Assembly (NCBI GenBank): GCA_003586115.2
Contig: QVOM02000049.1
Span: forward strand, 24,567,514 to 24,631,513
From: Salvator merianae
Taxonomy: Eukaryota > Chordata > Lepidosauria > Squamata > Teiidae
Direction: 5' to 3'
Length of the DNA: 64,000 bases
Shown in pieces: positions 33,594-42,243 of this stretch (positions are counted from its first letter, which is position 1; each line of letters begins with the position of its first letter). The notes under the pieces were generated by a model. The model was not told the origin of the DNA and did no database searches. It saw nothing but the letters and a program-made list of their open reading frames with translations. The position numbers and the translations under genes are program-made.

Positions 33594-35685
33594 AAAAACA
33601 TCAAAAGAAATAATGTTGGAACATTAAGTGACAATGGACAGAAAGGAATAATTAAAGAGGACATAGAGATTGCAGAGAGGCTAAATGAATTCTTTGCCTT
33701 TCTTTTCACTGAAGAAGGCAGAGGGCATATGCCTGCAGCCAAGTCAATCTTTTCAGGGAGGGACCAGAAGAATTGAACTGGATAGAGGTCCTTACATGTC
33801 TCGATACACTAAATGCTAACAAATAATTAGGACCAGATGACATTCATCCAAGAGTTCTTAAAGAACTCAAATGTGGAATTGATGACCTTCTAGTGGCAAA
33901 TATATCAATCTTCAAAAAAGGATCCAGAGGTGATCCAGGAAATTACAGACCAGTCAGCTTTACATCAGTTCCAAGTAAAGTGATGGAAACTATAATCAAG
34001 GATAAAATTACTACACACAGAGAGGAGCAAGCATTGCTGAAAGAAAATCAGCATGGCTTCTGCAAAGATAAATCATGCCTTACAAACTTATTAGAATTCT
34101 TTAACACGTGGACAAAGGTGACTCAGTTGACATTGTATATCTGGACTTTCAGAAGGCTTTTGACAAAATCCCTCATCAAAGGCTTCTGAATAAACTCATC
34201 AGTCATGGAATAAGAGGACAGGTCCTGTCCTGGATTGGTAACTGGCTAAAGGACAAGAAACAGAGAGTCGGAATAAATTAACAGTTTTCAGAGTGGAGAG
34301 CGATGAGAATTGGGTCCCCCAAGGTTCAGTGTTATGATCTGTGCTTTTTAATTTATTCATATATTTTCCAGAAGTAGGGGAAAGTAGTGAAATAGCAAAG
34401 TTTGTTGATGACACTAAATTTTTCAGAGTAGGAAAAACTGAAAGAGATTGCAAAGAACTCCAGAGGGATCTCTTGACATTGGGTAAGTGGACATTGGGTA
34501 AGCTTTAATCTTAGCAAGTGCAAAGTAGTGGACATTGGGACAAAGATCCCCAATTATGCCTATGCACTGACGGGGGTTAAGCTTTCTGTGACAGACCAAG
34601 AAAGAGATCTTGAGGTTCTGGTGGATAGCTCAATGAAGATGTTGACCCAGGGGCCTTTTGCACTTTCCATGTTAGAATGGGATAGCATCATTGTGATGGC
34701 AGCGGCTGGACGCTTCCCGGCCGCTGCCGTGGTGTGGATCAGGCACGGGCCTGACAGGGCATTGCGTGGCCCGACTGGGACTCTGAGTGGTCCCAATTGT
34801 CTGATTGCACAGGCATCACTGGGCAATCGTGCATGCTCTATCAATGCATCGCACCAGCCTGGATGCTGCACGGCCAGGTAGGGTGTGAACGCACCTTACC
34901 AGGAGGTGAGATGCAGACAGGCTCCCAGTACACATCAGCTGTGACAAAAGCAAATTCAGTGGTAATGGTAATTAGAAAGGGAATAGGAAATAAGTCAGCA
35001 AACATCATTATAAATCTATGGTGAGGCCACCTTTGGAATATGGTGAGCAATTCTGGTCACCCCAACTCAGAAAGGATATTGTGGAACTGGAGAAGGTGCA
35101 GAAAAGGGCAACCAGAATAATCGAGGGGCTGGAGCACCTTCCTTACGAAATCAGACTGCAAAGTCTAGACTTTTTCAGCCTTGATAGATGACATTTAAAG
35201 AGGTGATTGGGTTGAAGTATATAAAATCATGCTTTGTGTGGAAAAGATGGATAGAGAAAAATTATTTTCTCTGTCACATAATGCTACAACTGTGGTGCAC
35301 TCTATGAAACTAATGGGTAGAAGAGTGAGGACGGACAAGGGGAAGTATTTTTTTCTGCCAGAGGGTCATCAGTCTATGGAATTTATTACCACCAGAAAAG
35401 GTGATGACAGCAACCAGTCTGATAGCTTCAAGAAAGGGTTAGACAAATTCATAGAGGGCAGGTGTCTCAATGGCTACTAGAATGGATGCCTAGTTACTGC
35501 CTCCAGGGTGGAGAGACAGGCAAGGATATCTGTAAAACCATTTGCGGGGAGTCAAGAGCAGGTGAAGTTTCTTCCCTGACTTTTGCTTGAGAATACCCAT
35601 TGGTGAGCCACTGTGAGAAAGATATGACTGCTGGACTAGATGAGCTATACGGCCTGATCTACCAGGGCTCTTAGCACTTCTGTTG
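33594..35685 (+). mobile_element. CR1 LINE, longer copy, interrupted by a DNA transposon
   Basis: It begins upstream of the RT with KGSRGDPGNYRPVSFTSVPS, ENQHGFCKDKSCLTNLLEFF and a YLDFQKAFDK-type block. The RT core follows (a FVDDTKF-like box at about 34400), then LSVTDQERDLEVLVDSSMK. A family A element splits the frame at 34651-34923. After it come IIEGLEHLPYEIRLQSL-like sequence, DREKLFSLSHNATTVVHSMK and a 3' end like that of the previous copy (CTGGACTAGATGAGCTATAC). Stops and frameshifts are numerous. Confidence 0.9.
34651..34923. mobile_element. family A DNA transposon inserted into CR1 (copy 5)
   Basis: It starts GGGCCTTTTGCACTTTCCAT and ends GAGATGCAGACAGGCT. The neighbouring CR1 copy lacks it, which defines the insertion exactly. 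CCCAG flanks both sides (34646-34650 and 34924-34928), part of the target duplication. The body is CpG-rich (CTTCCCGGCCGCTGCCG). Confidence 0.82.
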
Positions 35686-36048
35686 GGAACTGCAGAATTA
35701 CAGTCTAGAAAAGGTTTTTTTCTTCTTTTAAAGAAAAACAAATACATGTTATAGATCGTTCCTTAACAGGTGTTTTACAAATTGAAATATTATGCGAATA
35801 TCATCTTGCCCGAGGACTTCTTTTTGTTTCCAGGTTTGCTGCATGCTCTCGGCTTTAGTTTTTGGGCTTGTGTTAACGACCTGCTGCCGTATTTCAGAGT
35901 GACCAAAGACCGTCAGAAAAAATCGCTAGCCGACCGCGCCGAAATCTTCATTAGTCTTTTTTTCTACGGGGAAAGTTTTCCTCAGCCATCCCCACTCCCA
36001 CGCCTCAGGATCGCTGAAACGACGCAGCAGGACATAAAACAAGTCTTG

Positions 36049-36056
36049 TTTGGCGC
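36049..36056 (+). promoter_or_regulatory. E2F-like site (distal)
   Basis: TTTGGCGC followed by AAA fits the E2F/DP consensus TTTSSCGC with the extended palindromic half. It lies 284 bp upstream of the WRNIP1 ATG and 73 bp from a second identical core. E2F control would fit an S-phase replication-fork factor, but that is inference. Confidence 0.55.
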
Positions 36057-36091
36057 AAATATCTGTGGCTTGAATTATTGCAATGCAAAGC

Positions 36092-36104
36092 ACTACAACT
36101 CCCG
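36092..36104 (+). promoter_or_regulatory. partial ZNF143/SBS motif
   Basis: ACTACAACTCCCG matches the left part of the ZNF143/THAP11 submodule ACTACAAYTCCCAGMATGC. The right part (GMATGC) is not conserved here. The motif is common in CpG-island and bidirectional promoters. It lies between the two E2F-like sites. Confidence 0.5.
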
Positions 36105-36121
36105 AAAGCCTGCACGACACG

Positions 36122-36129
36122 TTTGGCGC
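36122..36129 (+). promoter_or_regulatory. E2F-like site (proximal)
   Basis: A second TTTGGCGC core, in TTTGGCGCCGAAA, is on the same strand as the distal one. It is five bases upstream of an out-of-frame upstream ATG at 36134. Confidence 0.55.
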
Positions 36130-36240
36130 CGAAATGGAGGAGGAGACTGTTCTCTCTTCCTGCGCCCGGCCCGGACAAGTTCTGCGAGTGAATAATTTGA
36201 AGTTTATGTTTTTTCTTCAGTCTTCCCTTTGGAAAGCGCT

Positions 36241-36247
36241 GATTGGC
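36241..36247 (-). promoter_or_regulatory. inverted CCAAT box
   Basis: GATTGGC is the reverse complement of GCCAATC, the NF-Y core with preferred flanks. It lies 92 bp upstream of the WRNIP1 ATG, so if used it implies a transcription start close to the coding start. Confidence 0.45.
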
Positions 36248-36332
36248 TGCATTTCATTGCTTACAATACAAGGGAAGACGTATTTGGGTCTTAGAGCAAT
36301 ACGGTATTAATTGTGCAAGGTCCAGTTGGGAA

Positions 36333-36941
36333 ATGCAAGGAGCTGGAGTACAAGACGAGGAAGAACCTCTAGTGAGTTGCCCGGTTTGCTTGCAGGAGCT
36401 TCCAGCTGCTCACATTAATGCACACCTGGACAGATGTTTACAGCAGCAGAGCGAACAGGAAAGCTGTGAAGCCACAGAAGTTGGGATCTGTAGAAGCAGC
36501 GCAGAGGCCCCGGGGATGCAGTCGACACCTTGCGTGAAGAAGATGCGCCTGTCCAAGTCGCCAGAGGGCCTCAGCAGTAGAGAAGAGGATGGAAGAAGTA
36601 ACCTCGCTACGAGCCCGATCTTCTCCCTTTTCCACAAGGGAAGGAACTCCGGAGGAGGGAAGTCCGCCGCCGCATCTCCTGCCCAGGCTAAAGGGGCGAA
36701 GAAGTTGCTGGATGGGAAGAATTCTGAGACGGGAGCCGGCGCCACATTGCCTGAGCTGAGCGAACAGAACCTTGCCCAAAAGCTGGAAGGAAAGCCTCTG
36801 GCAGATAAACTGCGGCCAAACCACTTGGGCGATTACATGGGACAGTCTAAGATTTTGGGAGAAGAGACGCTCCTACGGTCACTACTGGAAGCTCACGAAA
36901 TCCCTTCCCTGATTCTCTGGGGTCCACCAGGCTGTGGTAAG
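36333..36941 (+). CDS. WRNIP1: WRNIP1 coding exon 1: UBZ4 zinc finger, linker, start of AAA+ domain
   Basis: This exon has 203 codons. The UBZ4 finger has zinc ligands C16, C19, H31 and C35 (C-x2-C-x11-H-x3-C). D33 sits where human D37, needed for ubiquitin binding, is found. Residues about 40-150 are a polar, probably disordered linker rich in S, K, E and G. The AAA+ N-terminal motif LRPNHLGDYMGQSKIL follows, and the exon ends exactly on the Walker A lysine of GPPGCGK (K203). The donor is GTAAGA at 36942. The ATG at 36333 is chosen because its context is good (G at -3) and because homologues start shortly before the finger. The frame is open further upstream to a TTG at 36243, but there is no ATG there. 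The linker looks about 65-70 residues shorter than in human. Confidence 0.95.
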
Positions 36942-38276
36942 GTAAGAAGTGGTACCCTGAGGTTCCTCTTCACCTCTGTTCTCCGTGGCCTAACCGAGTG
37001 CAAGTTCAGGTTTGAGACCTCAGTCGCTCCCCACTAATCTAAATCATGTGAAATAATAACAAGAAGGTAGATATCTGAGCATATTTTAGAATGCCACCTC
37101 TCCAGGTCTTTACAAAATGGTCCATACAGTTTAAGAGCATGAAACAGAACTTCGTCACAGGCTTTCTTTTTGGAAACTGGGCAGAAGTTGCACTTTTCTT
37201 CTTCACATCCAGCAAGCAGTGCACCTTGCTTTAAAAGTCTTCAGTTCTTTCAGGTTCATTTTGCGCTCTCCAAGTGTAAGATGGGCACCAGGCAGGCTTT
37301 GTGAAGTGGAGGAGCCAGTAGCTAGCGTGCCCTGCATCAGATACTGGTCATATCCTCACCCATGGGCTTTCGGGGCATATTGGCCCCTCCCCACTCACTG
37401 AGAATGCTGTGAATATCCTAGAGGATGTCCCCAAACATATAGGGCCACACTGTGTTGAGAATTGGCTATTCTGGTAACATTCACATTTGACCTTAAATAA
37501 ACGTGCAAGAGGCAGTGTGGGAGATGTGGCAGAGGTCAGCCAATGAAAGGGACTGCAAATGGTGCAGATTATGGTGGTGGGCACAGGCGGTAGCCTGTGT
37601 TGGGACAGTGCTGTGCTACCGAGCGCAGGATGGAGTGCCAACGATTGCATCATGGAAGTGACTACATATCAAAGTGGAGGAAGAGGAGGGTAGATACTTC
37701 CAAAGTTATTCTTTTTCTGTTTGGGGAATTTCTGCCTTAATATAGCTTTGGAGCAGCTGCACCACATGTGTCCTTTTTTACCACATGGACAGTGTATTTT
37801 TTAGAGATAAAAGTACTGTTTAGCCCATTTCTGGATGTGGCCACTTTTTGATGTGGTCTTGAGATAGGACATAGCAGATGGAATGAGTCTTCATTTCCCA
37901 CTGTCTCTTTGTCAGGCATAAATAATACACACTAAACAGAAATAACAAATAAAAAGTCTAGCCATTCCTCAAAAAACATAATGGCAAACACTTTTTGATT
38001 GTAATCGATTCAGTGTTGCTGTAATTCTGCCATATTGCTATCTTCTCCATTCTCATTCCAATGAAATGTAATCAAATATATAAAAACAGAAGAAATCCTG
38101 GGATTAAATCCAGAAATGTGAGGTAGATCATTAAAATCTGAATTGTTTTCCTTCAGCATCTACATCTCTTTTCCATATCTTTTATTATATTCTTTATTTT
38201 TTTACATTTAGATCTTTTCTCTCCATCAGAGGGTTCAAGGCAACATTCTCCTCATTTAGTCCTAACAGCAATTCTG

Positions 38277-38457
38277 GCCCATTCTGCACTGGGCTTTATT
38301 CCAGATTGTATCCTGGAATAGGGTCCTGCCCTTTGCGTGCTGGTGCAGACTATGGCAGACCCTGGGCAGGTCTTGCCACAATCTGCAGCAGCATTCGGAT
38401 GGCGGGTCCCTATTCCGGGATATAATCTGGACTAAGAACCAGTGCAGAAAGAGCCTC
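38277..38457. mobile_element. hairpin MITE, family B copy 1
   Basis: GGCCCATTCTGCACTGGGCT / TTATTCCAGATTGTATCC at the left pair with TATAATCTGGACTAAGAACC / AGTGCAGAAAGAGCC at the right. It is 181 bp, with the loop around TGCCACAATCTGC. A homologue is at 52356-52506. Confidence 0.78.
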
Positions 38458-39359
38458 TGTGCGATGGGATGGTCTGAGATAAAGTAAGTGGCCTAATTTC
38501 ATCCAGTAGGGTTAACCGCTGGTTAAACATTTGAACTGTGATCTGTTAGTTCAGAAGATGGTATTCTGAGAACCATGTTGCACTAGGTTAATTTAAGCAC
38601 TCTTGATGACAAATCTGAACTGAGGCACCATAAGTTACTTGTAAATAACAGAACAGATTAGGAATAAAGTTAGACAGAGTTGTGCTCAGATATACTGTTC
38701 TGTGATTTCCATGCACAACTGGGCATGTGAGAGGTATGCTCTCTTTCTATTGTGACATCAGTTGTCGCAAGAAAAGCTAAAAGGTCTAGGCTGATCCTTA
38801 GCTATGTCTGTCAGAGTGAAGCAATGCAGGCTGAGGTCACTAGTATATCTAGATTGGGAAGTGCTGACAAATTGTACTGGACCTCAAGAGTATGTATGTA
38901 CAAGGGCAAGCAATATGAACCCATGAGCATCAATTTGTTCAGACCAACTTCAAATGAAAATAGTACAGACATTTTCATAGTGGTGTCTCTAATGGTCCAG
39001 CTGCTTAAAAACAAGCTTGTAATCTGAGAAAGCTGTGCTGTGATTTATGAGCCTTTAATATACGAGATTTACATTTTTGCATGTCTGCCGTGGAGCACCT
39101 AATTTTGGTTGAGGGAGACAGCAGAGGAATATCTGTGGTTGTAATCCAAGCACAGAACAACATAAGGGTTGCAGCTGAACTTATGATGTGACAGACCAAA
39201 AGTTTGGTTTAATTTCATTCGTCTGTATGAATATGATGTTTAATACCATCAGAGGAGTAAGAAAGTGAAGTCTGATGTGATATTACTTAAGAAAACGGCA
39301 GTGTAGAAATATTGCAAACAAGTTGTTCTTCATCTCACATGTGTATACTAAGTTAATGT

Positions 39360-39495
39360 AGAATTCAAAGGGATAGCCGTGTTAGTATGCATTAGTAAGG
39401 AAGGGGGTCTAGTAGCACCTTAGAGTCTAACAGAAAGAAGTTGGTAGCATAAACTTTCGTAGACTAAGCCTGCTTCATCTGATGCAAGAAGTGAA
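39360..39495. repeat. interspersed repeat with GATAGCCGTGTTAGT motif
   Basis: AAGGGATAGCCGTGTTAGTA, then AGTAGCACCTTAGAGTCTAA, ACTTTCGTAGACTAAGCCTG and CTTCATCTGATGCAAGAAGT. This combination is familiar as a widely dispersed repeat of reptile genomes. Its class was not determined here. Confidence 0.55.
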
Positions 39496-40027
39496 TCTTA
39501 TACTTAGTCCTCTTTGCTAAGTTAGTGTAGGTAATAGGTGGTGGGTAAATAAAAACTCCTAAGTAAAATGCTATTATTGCAGCTTGTATTATATTGTACC
39601 AACCTTATTTTTATCTCTCCTTGTATTTTATTCCAAAACCCCATGATGGCAAAGCAGGAGTATTTATAGTATAAGTCTGAAGTATATATATGCATGTATT
39701 TTCTTTTTCTGTTTGTGTCTGAAAATGCAGAGTTTTGTTTTGAACTTATACTTAATTTTAACATTTTTTTCTAACTTTTCTTTCTCTTTTGGTTTGATAC
39801 CATACTATGCTTCCCCAACCAGGTGTTGTTAAGATGCTCCTTGCTGCTTCAGCCGGGTTGGGCAAGGCTAGTGGAAAAAAAAATAGGTGTATAGTAAGTC
39901 ATAGGTGGCCCCTCTGATACTCAGCTGGATGGCTTTTTTACTATTGCTATTAATCCTAAATATATACACCTTTCTGTGTTATGATGCAGAAGTAGCACAT
40001 TGCCCCAGTCATGAACAACACTGGTAC

Positions 40028-40243
40028 TGCATTCACACCTAAATCTTAATCCAGCTTCAGTCTACTTTCAGAGTGAGAGAACTCATCAGCAAAGTGACAA
40101 GCTGTTTTCTTTCAACATTATCCAACTCAGAAATCCACCTCTGGGTTAGGTAAAGCAGAAAGAAAATGACAAATCACTTCGCTGTTGTGTTTTCTTATTC
40201 TGAAAGTGGACTGAAGCTGGATTAAGACTTTGGTGTGAACGCA
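40028..40243. mobile_element. hairpin MITE, family C copy 3
   Basis: TGCATTCACACCTAAATCTT at the left and AAGACTTTGGTGTGAACGCA at the right are inverted ends. Both arms contain AGCTTCAGTCTACTTTCAGA or its complement. It is the best preserved of the three copies. Confidence 0.78.
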
Positions 40244-40571
40244 GCTTGGGTTGTGCAACATAGTTATGACTGTTTAAATCATATGTTGTGATATTTTGGG
40301 CTAGTAGCCTTTTCCTTATCTGTATGGCCAAGTGAATTATTATTGTTTCCTTTTCAAGAAGCAGTGTGCCATTTTTTGTGTACCATAAGTAAAGCTGAGA
40401 ATAATTTGCTGGATTCTGTGTAAAATAGGAGTGAAATGCTAGGATACTGAAACATGGCTTCACTGTGATCCTGTTCCAGGAGTTGAGAAGAAAATAGCAT
40501 TTATTTTTACTTGTTTCCTGTAGAGGTACTGAGTTCTTTACTTTAAAGGAAAATACTAAACTGAATTAAGG

Positions 40572-40690
40572 ACTGGCCAGATGTTGTCTGATTGACATAT
40601 TCAGGGAAATGATAGTTCAAAATACTGTATTGAATGAAATACTGGCCAGATGTTGTCTGATTGACATATTCAGGGAAATAATAGTTCAAA
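40572..40690. repeat. tandem duplication, period 69 bp
   Basis: ACTGGCCAGATGTTGTCTGA with TTGACATATTCAGGGAAAT and ATAGTTCAA occurs at 40572 and again at 40641, differing at one base over about 50. This indicates a recent local duplication. Confidence 0.85.
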
Positions 40691-41339
40691 AATTATCACT
40701 AAGTGCAGTCAGAAGACATACATCCATTTAAAATGTGCAGATGCAGACTCGAAACATTTCTTCCAGGTAATTCAGAGTTCAGACTCATTCAAAAACTGCA
40801 GGAATATTTTTGTGACAATATGCATGCAAAGGTGATCAGAAGAAAAGCAACACGTTTTTTGTAAAAGAAAGAACTGGTTGTTTTAGTTATTGCCTACAGT
40901 AGTATATACTAGTTCATAATTAACCATCAGTTGAAATACATAGTGTCAAAAAAACTGATAATTCTTCTCTTCTGGAGTATGTGTCACATGGGGGCTACCC
41001 TTTGAAGTTCTGAGGTTTAAATTTTAATACTGTTAACTTTCAGATAATAGCACCCTGCTCCTGTAGAGAAGGAGAGAAACCATAAAAAGCCATTATACAA
41101 TCATGTCACTGGGATCAAGAACTGGGAAATGTTATACTGAACCCCTGTTCTGCAAAGCACAGTGATTTAGAATTTTCATTTATGGTTCTAGAAGATAAAG
41201 AAGATGGTGCAAAAGCAGGATCTGTGTCAAAGGGGTTGACAGAAGGCTATTTTGGAGAATAGTCTTTGGTCATCATTTGCTATTCTGGGGTGGAAGAATC
41301 CTTCATCCACACTAGTTCTTTAAAGGCTTTAGCTTACGG

Positions 41340-41537
41340 GTCCATGTGACATAGTGGTTAGGAGATCTCAGGTTCAAATCTACACTTGGGTATGAAATTT
41401 ACTAGGAGCCTTAGTTTAGTCATTTTATAGCAAGTTAATATACTTCACAAGTTGCTAGTGATGATAAATTTAGGTGAGGGAAAGGAATCTGCCTTAATTT
41501 CCTTGGAGCAAGGGAGATGGATATAAATACATGAAGT
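41340..41537 (+). mobile_element. Sauria-type SINE (tRNA-derived), degenerate
   Basis: ACATAGTGGTTAGGAGATCT (A-box region) and CAGGTTCAAATCTACACTTG (B box) are followed by GGTATGAAATTTACTAGGAG, a TGCTAGTGATGATAAATTTA segment and CCTTGGAGCAAGGGAGATGG with ATATAAATAC. This order matches Sauria SINEs, which are characteristic of squamates. Confidence 0.72.
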
Positions 41538-41550
41538 TTTTGAGCAGTTA

Positions 41551-42243
41551 TAAAATGAAGCATCTAAGAATTGGCCTTTCTAATTTTCTGCCATATAGTT
41601 TTTCTGGGATAGTCCAAGTCAGCGCTTGTATACTTCAACAGCAAGTTATAATCACCAAAGAAATGGGTCTCCTACAAAGATTCTTTAATTTTCAAAGATA
41701 GATTTTTATTAGACTTTATGATATTAGCCATAAAAAAAAGTCATTTCATTAGGATGGAGAGAAAAAACTAAATTCACACTTGCTTGTTGATATGACAAAC
41801 TGGGGGATCTGGCAATTAATGAAAATCTGATTTACCAACGCAAACTGATGAATTGTTAGGAAATGTCTTTGACTTTAACAGACTTTATTTCAAATTTAGA
41901 CACTAGCTTAATTCCATCTTCAGAAGCCATATCTATACTTTTGTCTCTGTGTTGATACAGTATATTCTGATAAAGATCCCAAGACCTTGTTAAATCTTAA
42001 TTTTCATTATTGTTAGAAAACCAACAATGAGCATTATTTAAATTGTGATATTATTTAGGTCTTGTAGATAGGTGGATGTCTGTTTGTTGAATCATTATAA
42101 CAGTAATGTTTGTTTATGTTTGATTGTTATTTTAAGATATAATAAAATTATTATTATTTTTTTAAAAAAAATACATTTTAAAAAATGAAACATCTAAAAG
42201 TTGGGCTTCCCAATTTTCTGCTGTATAGGTTTTCTGGGATAAA
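41551..42243. repeat. pair of direct repeats about 630 bp apart
   Basis: AAAATGAAGCATCTAAGAAT with TAATTTTCTGCCATATAG and TTTTTCTGGGATA (41551-41612) recurs as AAAATGAAACATCTAAAAGT with CAATTTTCTGCTGTATAG and GTTTTCTGGGATA (42182-42242). The copies are about 85% alike. They could be ends of an old element or a duplicated segment. Confidence 0.6.

Larger units (their letters stand above)
36083..36310 (+). other. upstream ORF in the WRNIP1 leader region
   Basis: A 75-codon frame opens at ATG 36083 and has a second ATG at 36134 in strong context (GCCGAAATGG). It stops at 36308-36310, only 22 bases before the WRNIP1 ATG and in another frame. It resembles no protein I recognise and is probably not a gene. 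It would be a uORF only if transcripts begin upstream of 36134. Confidence 0.3.
35860..36332 (+). promoter_or_regulatory. WRNIP1: WRNIP1 CpG-rich promoter and 5' leader
   Basis: CpG dinucleotides are frequent from about 35.86 kb through exon 1 (to about 36.75 kb), in contrast to the CpG-poor flanks, as expected of a housekeeping CpG island. There is no clear TATA box. Within it are two E2F-like sites, a partial ZNF143 site and an inverted CCAAT box, listed separately. The transcription start cannot be fixed from sequence. The palindromic repeats and CR1 copies end at about 35.69 kb, so the promoter is free of recognisable transposons. Confidence 0.75.

Noticed and set aside
35770..36195. 141-codon + strand frame upstream of WRNIP1
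   Set aside because: It lies over the promoter CpG island in a frame unrelated to WRNIP1 and resembles no protein; it is probably a chance ORF.
36243..36332. Thirty extra N-terminal codons for WRNIP1
   Set aside because: The frame opens at a TTG, not an ATG, and overlaps the CCAAT box; the ATG at 36333 agrees with the position of the zinc finger in homologues.
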